Assembly (NCBI GenBank): GCA_900323505.1
Contig: OOIN01000036.1
Location: 1-64,000 of the forward strand
Source: Ustilago trichophora
Lineage: Eukaryota > Basidiomycota > Ustilaginomycetes > Ustilaginales > Ustilaginaceae
Reading direction: 5' to 3'
DNA: 64,000 bases
Part shown: positions 9,182 to 18,295 of the stretch, in pieces
Layout of the letters: each line of letters opens with the position of its first letter
Numbering within the stretch: position 1 is the first letter of the stretch
Made by a program: the position numbers and the translations under genes
Notes under the pieces: model-generated
Database searches by the model: none
Seen by the model: the letters and a program-made list of their open reading frames with translations, nothing else
What the model was told of the DNA's origin: nothing

Positions 9182-11221
9182 ACGTGACTGGCCCATTAAA
9201 GACTCAGGCCCATTAAAGAATCATTTTTGCGCATATATACACGTGAACCTCTTCGCATTTTGGTGGCCATTTGACACACATCTCGTCATCTGAGCAGTCA
9301 TCGTCATACCAATCATGATATCTGTGCTCCAGCTCTTCCAGGCCTGATGGAGCGCTGTCAAGCTCTACGCTTGCTGCCGGACTATTTTTGACATCCAAAC
9401 TTGATGATGAGGTGGACCAAAGGTCTATGCTTGGAGTTGGGCTGGATTCTGGACCTGCACTTGGCAAGCAACGCTTTGGAGCTTGTTTTGGGGGCTTTTT
9501 TGCCTCTTTTTGAGCGGTTTTCCAACACATTGCTTCCTGAATTTCTTTGCTGTCCAAAACCTTGGCCTGCAACAGCTGTGCTTGGTCCCCCTGCAGCCTG
9601 ACCTGCCTGAAAGCAAGTGTTTGACGAAGCTTTGCAACCTCCTGCCGTAATAGGATGGAATTGTCATGAAAGTGACCAGCAGCTTTTATCATTTTGCTTC
9701 AAAGCTGCCTGGAATTGCGATTTGGATGCTCTGAGGAGCGAATTTGGCTTGCTAAGGCCACCAATTGCCTGGAATTCTTTGGAGTTTGCGGAAATGATAT
9801 TGTATTTTTGCTTTCTGAAGTTGTGGCACGCTCTGGCAGGTGTGCAAGTACCTGGGAAGCACTGACAGCAGTTGTGTCAATGCCAATGGATTTAAAAGCG
9901 GCCCTTGCTGCCCTTAGCGTCATGATTTGGTCCCGTATCTTGACATATATGCGCAAAAACTGGGCTTTATTCATGACGAGTCCGCTTTTTGCTAATGACA
10001 ATATCATCTTACTGTACTGTGCTTTCAGTGGACCAAAAATGGACACATCAAGCAGCTGTAGCAGGTGTTGCGTGCGCAGGGAAGCACAGTAAGATGATGC
10101 CATTTTTTCCCGCAAACTCGGTGAATGCCAAGTTTGTGTGCAAATTATGACCATCAAGAAGGAGCAGACGCTTTTGATTTGCATTTTGAGGCCTTGTATG
10201 AGGCTCAAAACAGCATTTGAGCCAGTCCAAGCCAATATCCTGATTTGTCCAGCCATTCTTTGACATCGCAAAGGCCCAATTTTGCGGGATGAGCTGCTGA
10301 TGACAAAACCAGCCTAGCATGGGCACTTGACCTTTGAAAATAATCATTGGAGGAGTAATTTGATGGCCAATGCATTTGATGATGGTTGCACTTTCTCATT
10401 GTCCGGGTTGTGTCCTAAATAATGTTGCCGCTTTTTTCTCTTTGTGTACAAGCACTTTGTGGCTCTTGGCCCTTCCAAAAATGAAGCCAGTTTTGTCCAT
10501 GTTGTAGATATGACAAAAAGGAATGTCATGAAGGGTCATGGTGCTGCAGAGGAGCGTGTAATATTGCGTCACTGTTGTCCTATTTGATACTTTTGCTCTG
10601 GAATGGTCCAAAACGCGGCTGAAACAGCTTAAAAGTGACAGATGACAAAAAAGAAATCCTCTTGTCCATTTCCTGGAAATCATAGCGTCATGATTATTGG
10701 TATTCTCCTTGTGGAACGCTGCTGCTTGGTCCATGAGCTCTTTGTACATGACAGGGAAGCCTTATGCTGCGGTGGCTTTGACATGAGCCAGCAAGGATTT
10801 TTCCTGAGCCTCCGAGAGAAGCTGATGGTGAGCATGCGCGTTTTGGCGTGGTTTGATGCCTTTCAAACGCTTCCGGAGAGTTGAATTGGCCACATTGTGA
10901 AGCTCTGCTGCCTTCCAGATGGATTGGACAGCTCTGGAGTGAATGTCATGAATAGCTTAACTGATTTCAGCCTCTTTTTGAGCCTTTTGGGTGCGGAATT
11001 TGGTTCTTCTGTGCTTTGTCAGCTATGGAGACATGATATCAAGGTTTTGGATGACAATGGTTGATGATTAGGAGGGGATGCGGTGACGGTGGGAAGGTAT
11101 GGTGGTGGTCATGAAGGAAGATACAACATGCGTGCTGCCTTAAATATGTGACGCGTCCTGTTGACCCAGCCGTGAAAAATGATTCTGTAATGGGCCTGAG
11201 TCTTTAAGGGGCCAGTCACGT
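9182..11221 (-). mobile_element. Decayed full-length pogo-type DNA transposon (2,040 bp)
   Basis: Terminal inverted repeats ACGTGACTGGCCCATTAAAG... (9182) and its inverse ending CCAGTCACGT (11221) are about 41 bp with few mismatches, flanked by TA on both sides (9180-9181, 11222-11223). TA target duplication and a CENP-B/Jerky-like DDE transposase on the minus strand are pogo (Tc1/mariner superfamily) features. The ends are shared with the seven family A MITE copies just to the left, making this the only sizeable relative in the window that could have supplied their transposase. Confidence 0.85.
9213..10890 (-). pseudogene. Pogo/Jerky-type transposase, inactivated
   Basis: Recognisable segments in order: a helix-turn-helix-like stretch with SEAQEKSLLAHV (~10,830), IYNMDKTGFIFG with the first catalytic Asp (~10,490), KRLLLLDGHNLHTN with the second (~10,150), LLDVSIFGPLKAQ with the third (~10,040), then a C-terminal tail with LRQEVAKLRQ and acidic residues. 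Damage: in-frame stops near 10,763 (TAA), 10,396 (TGA before ESATII) and ~9,699, and one frameshift at ~10,055 between the second and third Asp segments. The TGA replaces the Arg position seen in the 61-kb copy, consistent with CGA to TGA decay. The product cannot be functional, but the family call is firm. Confidence 0.8.
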
Positions 11222-11265
11222 TACAGGCCGTTTCTCACAGACTGCCCCTTAAATTTTCACTTTGC

Positions 11266-12553
11266 AGAATACCCCCCATTGCAGAAGCGAGAGACTCAAA
11301 TCTGCCCCAATGGGATGCACTCCATTTGCACTTTTGTCTCACCTCTCCATCACCACATCTTGTTCTGCCCAAAACCTGCAATCACCAACATGCCTTCTCT
11401 TAATGCAGCCCTACCCATTCAAGGCACTGTGTTTTCCTCATGTGCAGAGGCAGAGCCTGTAATTGCCAATCTCAGTGTTGAACAAAACTTTTGTCCTGGG
11501 ATTCTACAATCACATCAAATCTGCATGGTCTGGAACTGCCAATCCTCAAAAGGCTGTCCCTGGCAAGCACAAGTCTGGAAGGGCAAGAACTGCTTGATCA
11601 AAATAACCTGACTTGACAACAACAATACCCACAACTATGCTGGCAACTACAACCCATCTCAACACCCATCATCCTCACACAAGTTTCTGCTGAAAGCTAT
11701 AGAAAGCTATAGCAGAGCACATGCTCATCAGTCCAAAGATCCATGCAAAAATATTTTTGGTGTTCTGAACCACACACTCAAGATGCCACCCTCCCTGTCA
11801 TCTATACACAGAGCCAAGACAGCACTCTTAAGTGGCCTGGACAACAAGCTGCTATTCCAAGTACAACAAATCTCTTTCTATCTTGAAAAGCTCTGCCAGC
11901 TTGACAAGGATGCTATTGGTTACCAGGATATACAATCATCTTGGACTGTGATAAAGAACTTCTCCATCCTGTGCAAACTCAGCTACCTTTTGCCAACCAT
12001 GCATACTGCTCTTATCATCTTGCTGCCAAGGTGAAGACTCTTTGGTCAGACCGTGTCAAAGTAAATGTGGCACCTCATCTATGCCCCAACTCCAGTGGCT
12101 TTTGACAAGGCATTCAGAGATCTCCAAAAGCACAAAGCAGAGGCAGGAGATTATCTATGTGCACCCAAACATACACATCATCATTGGGCCACATACTGCT
12201 TTCCTGGAAGACAATTGGGCTTGTCACCTCCAACCTGGCCAAGGTACCCAATGCCCTCCTGGTCAATATCAGAGCACTTCCTCTTGTAGACCTCTTGGCT
12301 GGGATTTGGGAACACAAGATGGGCAAGTTCTGTATGTGGCTCCAAAAAGCTACAGTATGGACTGAATTCATTTCACCACATGCCAATTCTTCTGTCAAAC
12401 AAGCATGCAACTCTGCCACAACTCTACAGAGCACACTATCTTCCTCTTTGGAGGGCCTTGTCAGAAGTGACAGTAGCTGTCATTCTGTTCACCAGCCATG
12501 CTCACATAAGTTTACAAAGAATGAAGCTATCAAAGACCGAGACAGCTCTTGAG
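11266..12553 (+). pseudogene. Mutator-like (MULE) transposase relic
   Basis: Pieces in different plus-strand frames follow the order of a MULE transposase. First comes an N-terminal FAR1/GCM-type zinc-binding region (GTVFSSCAEAEPVI ... CSSxxGCPW). Then come HNYAGNYN and a middle segment with AYCSYHLAAKVKTLW, resembling the HCxWHL region. Last is a C-terminal segment with GLVTSNLAKVPNALL and IRALPLVDLLAGIW, the T-SN..E..N...R..P signature region. Stops and frameshifts separate them, so the gene is dead. No terminal repeats could be assigned. The final part runs open to 12553. Confidence 0.6.
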
Positions 12554-12609
12554 ACTCTCCTTTGTGTCAGGAATGTCATAGACACAATTACATTCCTGTG
12601 TAATCAAAG

Positions 12610-12852
12610 GATGCTGAGATATGCTCACATGGCTGTGATATCACCTATATACTTCCTTACAGCCATGTGGCCAAATCTCCACAGTGGTGTGTGCGAACCT
12701 AAAGCTCTTGTGCTCATGACACTCCTGATACTTAGGAGATGGTTAAGAGCTGAGTGCCAGGCAAATTACTCTTTGCATGATGCTGCAGTGGCTGCATGGC
12801 AGTAAGGGAGTATATAGGTGACCTTACAGCCATGTGAGCATATCTTGGCATC
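12610..12852. mobile_element. Foldback MITE with ~58-bp arms
   Basis: GATATGCTCACATGGCTGTG (from ~12618) and its inverse (12790-12852, reading AGATATGCTCACATGGCTGT on the other strand) form imperfect arms of about 58 bp, roughly 80% alike by eye, around a ~120-bp centre. Each arm also holds TTACAGCCATGTG, which recurs alone near 13,462. No coding capacity and no match to families A or B. Confidence 0.6.
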
Positions 12853-13688
12853 CACTGGAGCTTGTGAAGAGCTGTGCATCCCATGACACTTTTCAAGGGA
12901 TGATCAATTGGTCTAGTGAAAATAGAATACAACTGAGGAGGAGTCATGAAGGTGGCCGCAAGTAGTGCCCGGCCTTAGTTCATAGGGCCGGCCCCGGTGC
13001 GCCCTTTGCCTCCCTTGCCAATGCTGCAGCGCATGCCCCATCCGGAGCCGTGGCCTGGTTGGGGACTTGCGCAACAACCATTTGTGTTAAATTGTCTTAT
13101 GGCTGTGCACAGGCTTGTGCCAACGGGCTGCATGCATTGCACCTGCCCTGTTCCTCTGTTCAACCCCGTGCACTGCCTCATGCCCTTGACAATACCACAG
13201 CGTGCAACTCCCCTAGAGCCTAGGCCTGCTTGCGGCTTGCGCAGCAGCCCCCCTGTTACACAGCCTCAGAACTCCCCCAGAGGCCCGCGCCTACTAGACG
13301 CATCCCTGCTGATCTATGCACCCCCTCTGATTCCCTGCTAAATTGCCTGGCGCCCCCACCAGAGGTCCCGCACCATTGCACTGCAGGCATGTTGGCCCTC
13401 TCGCTGCCTTGCGCTCCACCTGGGCCCACTCTTTCACCTGCAATGCTAACCACACATAACACCTTACAGCCATGTGCATGTTCATGGATGACAAGGAGGC
13501 AGATTGGGATTCTCCAGGACTGTTGGGAATGTGCTGAAGCTCAGGAATGTTATGAGCAGCATGAGTACTTGTTGGCTCCATGGTTTAGTCAGTCAGGCTT
13601 TCCCAGCTGCATACTATATATGTCTTGATAAAGTTGAAACTCATGATCATGGTTGATTGTCAACTGTAGTATATACATAGGGTGAATG
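12853..13688. other. C-rich non-coding stretch with a diverged ~175-bp duplication
   Basis: Sequence around 13,026 (CAGCGCATGCCCCATCCGGA ... GGGACTTGCGCAACAACC) reappears in diverged form around 13,199 (CAGCGTGCAACTCCCCTAGA ... CGGCTTGCGCAGCAGCCC). Open frames on both strands are Pro/Cys-rich translations of this repeat. I do not support a gene here. Confidence 0.45.
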
Positions 13689-14590
13689 TCATGATAACCA
13701 ATAGGTGAACCTCATCCCTCTAGTGTTGGGTCCTCCTCCTGTTTCTTGCACCCTCTCCTCCCTAACCTGAATAATTGGCTTCATATCCTTGATGGACAGC
13801 CTAAACCAAGCACTGAAGGCCCACCTTTCCATGTCCTCCTCCTGCCCTGGAACTGCCATGGTGCTGTGATAAAAGGCAGCAGTGTTGAAGATAGCAACAT
13901 CATAGGGATCCAGCTGAATCTCCACCATATAGTCATGAAGCCTGAGAATGCAGAAACTGCCAAAGTTGAACAGGAAAGAGGGCTGAGCATCTTTTCTATC
14001 CAGGTGATCACCACCAATGAATGAGTCAAAGAAGGTAAATCCAGTCCATCAATCATGAGTGTAGTCCTTTGCATTGATGTGGCCTGTCCTCAAGTTCTCC
14101 CTTCCAGGCTCCCTTCCTTCCAGTCCCACCTGATAGATTGGATGAAGGAGGGGCAAAAGGTGACTGAGAAAGGAATAAGAATGGTTCTTTGCCCAGGCAA
14201 GCAATGGTAGTGCAGAGTCTGGTACCTTCTTCCTATTGTTGGTAGTCTGCTTGGTCATGCCAAGGTAACCCTGTCCAGTGCAATGCCAGTAGCCAAGATG
14301 ATAGAGGCCTCAACCTTCTACAGATTTGAGCAGGTCAAAAGCTTCCAGGCCAACTTTGGCAGATTTGATATCATCAGAGAGCTTGTCAGGGGAGGTGGGA
14401 GAAAGTTTTTGAAGCAGAGGCTGCTGAGTGTCCTTGTCCAGGAGGGTAAGATTGGGTTTGAGATCCTGGAAGCCAGCCACATCCCTAGGTTGGCCAAGTG
14501 TGGCAAAAACTCCTTACAGGAGCTTTGCAAAGCTCAATGGTCTCAGGGTGATCTTTGGTGGCTGCAAAACAACAACAGCAAGCCTTTTCC
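13689..14590 (-). pseudogene. Decayed 2OG-Fe(II) dioxygenase-like gene
   Basis: One minus-strand frame from ~14,520 to 13,689 reads as a protein apart from TGA stops (e.g. near 14,049 and ~14,315). The C-terminal ~110 residues carry FTFFDSFIGGDHLDRKDAQP, then LDPYDVAIFNTAAFYHSTMA, then RWAFSAWFRLS. This matches the H-x-D ... H ... R layout of iron/2-oxoglutarate dioxygenases. Family known: basidiomycete genomes carry expanded dioxygenases of this kind, some (TET/JBP-like) travelling with KDZ transposons. Whether this belongs there is inference. It sits among transposon relics and is not expected to be active. Confidence 0.5.
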
Positions 14591-14599
14591 TTGATGGCA

Positions 14600-15220
14600 G
14601 CAGGGGTGCTTCAAGAAAGGACCATGGTGGGTGGTGTGCACACTGCCTGACAGCTGAGATTGCAAAACTGCAAAAATAATATTGCAAATATGCAAAAATA
14701 CAACTTAACAGAGGCCAAAAAAGCAAAGAGGGTGGCCAGCAATAATGAGTTGTGCTGCCAGCAAGAGAGGTGCTGAGAAGGGGGCCTGCCAAAGGGAGAA
14801 GGAGCCATGAGGGGCCTTGAAGGCAAGGAAGAGAGAGCTGGATGGTGTATGGTTTGCAGGGGCCTGTGAAAGGAGAGAAAGAGAACCAGATGATTGGTGG
14901 TGTGCCATTCATATTGCCTTTTTGTTGTTGTGAGATTGCAGCCTGAGACACACTGCCAAAAATGTGAAAATCCAAAAATGCAAAAATCCAAAAATGAGTT
15001 GAGACTGGATGGTGGTGGTCAGGAAGGAAGAGGGGTATTCTGTGAAATTTGAAAATGAGGGGCAATCTGTGCAAATCAATACATGCAAGGGGTACCAAGT
15101 GAAGAAACTCCCCTTGAGACCACCCCCAATTGAAGCCAGCTGATTGGGGGTGGCTTTGAGGATAGCTTCACACTAGATTTTCCCTTTTTCAGGATGTTAG
15201 TATCCCCCTGAGCTTATGGA
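14600..15220. other. Non-coding spacer with a short family B-like hairpin
   Basis: Purine-rich AT-leaning sequence with CAAAAATGCAAAAAT runs (14,655-14,700 and 14,960-14,990). At 15,113-15,162, CTTGAGACCACCCCCAAT and ATTGGGGGTGGCTTTGAGG form a hairpin with the GCCACCC theme of family B. No gene is seen. Confidence 0.5.
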
Positions 15221-15620
15221 TGTTAAGGCTGTAGGGTCTGGGTACCGCTTGGCAGCTACAGTCTAGAGGTAGTTGGGTACAGAGGGGTTGTAAGCACTTG
15301 CTGGAGGGGATGGAGGAGTCAACACGTTAGTACTCAGGTTAACAATTAGTGAACTAAGTAATACATGCAACAAGGGTCCGGAGGGGAACCTTGTTGAGCA
15401 GGAGCAACTCTTAAAAGGGGTTGTCGTCCTCTGGAGGGGCGCGATGAAAAACTGGTCTGTAGTTTGGCCAAGCCCATTGCATCTAACCCTCCTGGCCGGT
15501 GGGAGGCTACTGATTGGCACAGGCCAATTGGCGGAGGGCTCCCAATCCAACAGGCAGCCGTAGCTCTTGTTGGGACTCGGGACAAGGAACTAACAAAGGG
15601 GTTGGGCAACAGTCCCAACA
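15221..15620. mobile_element. Solo LTR (400 bp) with 5-bp target duplication
   Basis: The block begins TGTTAAGGCTGTAGGGTCTG and ends GGGCAACAGTCCCAACA, so it has TG...CA termini with a TGTT/AACA inverted end. It is bounded on both sides by ATGGA (15216-15220 and 15621-15625). No internal retrotransposon sequence is attached. This is the product expected when two LTRs recombine and delete the element between them. Which retrotransposon it came from cannot be told here; the Gag relic at 4.5-5.7 kb is one candidate. Confidence 0.75.
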
Positions 15621-17956
15621 ATGGATGGACCTAACCAGCTCTAGTCCTCTTGCATTCCTACACGGCACCAGGACAAGTTGAAAGTGAAATTTCAGAACAA
15701 ACCACTTAAAATGTCAATAAATGCAACACAACTAAGTGACTGACACAAACAATCCAACTTAGGCAAAAGTGACAACATTGACAGATATCAAGCTGGATAT
15801 GTCTTTTAAACAACTGACAGGAACAATGTTAGCACGAATGCAATTCGTGCTGTTCAATGCGTCGTGATGGTTGAGTGCTCCAGAGCACATGACCTCGGCC
15901 GAGGTTGAGCATGCACACGCGTCCGAGGCTCAGCTAACTCAGCCAAACGCGCTCAACCTCCCTCTTTCCAAACCATCATCTTCATTCGCAAACACTGGCC
16001 TCAAAGGCAGTGTTCTTTTTCGACATACCCGCCTCACCCGTTCCCCGTTATGTTCGCATCTTTTTCATTCTCTTGTTAGGTCTCACGCGCACTTCGCCTC
16101 GCTACCATGCGACGCTCGACCATCCGTGCCCTTTACGGCCACGGCTGGGAGCTTGCAAGCGACTCTCCCAGAGTTAGGCAACTAAATTATAATGATTCTC
16201 TCTTACTCATGATTACGGTCTGGTGATGATGGGTGATCTCGGCCACACTGAGCATTGACAGAGCACCAAAGTCAAGTTGTGAGCATGCCAAACATGCCAG
16301 ACAAATTAGAGCAGTCCAACTAGGGCAAGAGCATCAAGCTTCTCTGCAAAGGTGGTTGCTGCATTCTAGGCTTTGGAACAGGCTTGTTTGACAGTTTTTG
16401 ATTCAGAAAGGTAGGCTTGATACCACAGGGCCTGTGTCTTGATCCAACAGGCGAGGTAAAGGGTGCTATCAATATGCAAGAAGCCATGCTAATCTCACCC
16501 TCATCCCTCCTGGCGGGCAGTATAGCAAGCTCAGCCTCAGAGTCTTGGTCCAAGTTGACTTTTTTGTGGTGCTTGTCCTCTGGCGCAGACAGCATGGATG
16601 ATGTAGAATGTATGCTTAGATCTCATTGCAGAGGCAAGCAAAAGCAAGTGTGTGTGTGGGCTGGTGTACAGGAGTGAGAGAGGTACAAACAGCAATGGAT
16701 CTATATATACATCATGACAGAGCCGGTGTGTGGATGCTACTGAATAGACTGGAGGAACAGCAATTCACATCAAATATGCAGCAGCCTTTACCACAAACTG
16801 TATGTGGTGCAGTAGATATCACCAAGCTCCATTGGCTGTTCAACTTCTTCAAGATGATGCTTAAGCTATGCCCAGTGTACTCTGACAAATGGCCTGTTTG
16901 CCTTAATGCAATTACCTTTGGAATCATGTCAGAGCCTTGAAGTAGTGAGAATGCTATTGCAACAAGCCAAAAAGCATTGTACCAAATACACCAAGATGCT
17001 ATACCACTTGCAAACTAAGCAAAAGCCACAATCATGCTGTTGGTCAAAGTGCAGAAGAACATTCATGCTTTTGATCTTCAGTGTACCTAGAAAACACTTA
17101 CATTCTTGTTCAGCATGCTTGTTTGCCAGGCTCAATTTGCATGTCAGACCATGGTTTTTGACAATTGATCTTTGTCCTGCTCCACACTGTCTCTGCCGTT
17201 GTCTTCATCTTCCCTGTGGTCTTCATTGTAAGCAGCATCAAGTCCTTGATTGCTCTCAAACAAATTGCAACAGTCAAGGGGTATTGTGCACTGATCCAGT
17301 CAACAAATTGGCTGCTCAGAAGGTCAAAGCTGGACACAGCATGCGGTTGATCACCTTGCTCACTTGCCTTGTTTCAGCTGCCTCTGCCCAACAAGATTTT
17401 TGGTATTGATACAAATGTTTGCTCACCTGGCATCCAGCACCTTGCCCTTTGACCTAACCAATCTGTACAACTCAGTACCAGTCAAATCATACTTCCATGA
17501 CATTACAACACAAGCTCAAGAATTTGCTGCACCGCCTTCTCAAATTGAGATTGAGTTTGAGAATATGGTATGTGCTATCTTGAACCGGGACTTTGTGTCC
17601 TGTAACAGGCATCTTTCAAACTTGGAATTTCAGGTGACTGGAAAAGTGCCTAAATGTGTGATTTTTGGACCCAAAATTTCCAAATGTATAGGACAGATTT
17701 GCTACAGCTCAATAACCAAGATTGAGCTCTTTTTTCTGTTGGTGAGGAAGTTGTAGCCAAGGACAGCAGCTATCACATTCAGGTATCAGATATGAGCTAG
17801 CAAAATATTGACATTAAGGTGGTGATCACTCTTGTGTGATGTGGTGTTTTGAGAGTAAATGTGTGCTGTGCTGTTGGAAATTTCAACTCAGGTTTTGTAA
17901 GATGTGGGATGGTTCTGGATGCGAATGTACTTTTACAAAGTTGAGGAAAGTGGGTC
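15621..17956. other. Gene-poor stretch with unidentified relics
   Basis: No intact gene. Fragments on both strands (16.3-16.6 kb minus, 16.6-16.95 kb plus, 17.36-17.76 kb plus) have protein-like composition but no family I recognise and are interrupted. A GC-richer island at ~15.85-16.19 kb contains closely spaced palindromes and a short ATG-started frame at 16107 (MRRSTIRALYGHGWELASDS) that stops after about 40 codons. It could be a truncated copy of a core gene. Confidence 0.45.
15831..15904. repeat. Three perfect palindromes in 74 bp
   Basis: AGCACGAAT-GCA-ATTCGTGCT (~15831), GTGCTC-CA-GAGCAC (~15874) and CCTCGGCCGAGG (~15892) follow one another. Each is a perfect inverted repeat with a 0-3 base centre. 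Such clusters can be binding sites for dimeric regulators or stem-loops; nothing in the sequence decides which. Confidence 0.6.
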
Positions 17957-17960
17957 CATG

Positions 17961-18003
17961 CATGCTTGAAATATGCATGCTTGAAATATGCATGCTTGAA
18001 ATT
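17961..18003 (+). repeat. 15-bp tandem repeat, 2.9 copies
   Basis: CATGCTTGAAATATG is repeated head to tail at 17961, 17976 and 17991 (last copy incomplete). It lies at the junction where TE-rich AT-leaning sequence gives way to GC-richer core genome, just upstream of the ELMO gene leader. Confidence 0.9.
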
Positions 18004-18295
18004 GCGCCCGCCCATTTTGTACGCCCGCCCGCCGCTTGCTGATCCCTCGCTTTCCGATGCTTCTGGGCCACACGCTCCGCGTCTCTTTCATTCCTTCAAG
18101 TTCTCAATCTTGACTTCGACTCACCATCACCGCAGTCCGGACGCAGGATCCATCCAACCAAAGTCGGCTGCTTCCATCTGGAGGAGGACCTGCTTCAGCG
18201 CAAGCAGGCTCAACCTTTCGACCTTTCATCCAGCGTCACGCCTAACTGCCCGCGTCACATCACCAGCAACAGTAGTCTTGACAACAGCCTCTCAA

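Noticed and set aside
9401..10092. Plus-strand frames opposite the pogo transposase relic
   Set aside because: They are mirror frames of the minus-strand transposase.
12997..13628. Pro/Cys-rich plus-strand frames of 114 and 132 codons
   Set aside because: They translate a diverged C-rich DNA duplication; no codon bias or homology was seen.
14514..15098. 194-codon minus-strand frame rich in Leu/Pro/His
   Set aside because: Composition matches translated purine-rich repeats, and the start is not ATG. It overlaps the dioxygenase relic in another frame.
17966..18295. N-terminal extension of the ELMO protein
   Set aside because: The extra residues translate the 15-mer tandem repeat and pyrimidine-rich leader. 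The conserved protein begins after ATG 18296.
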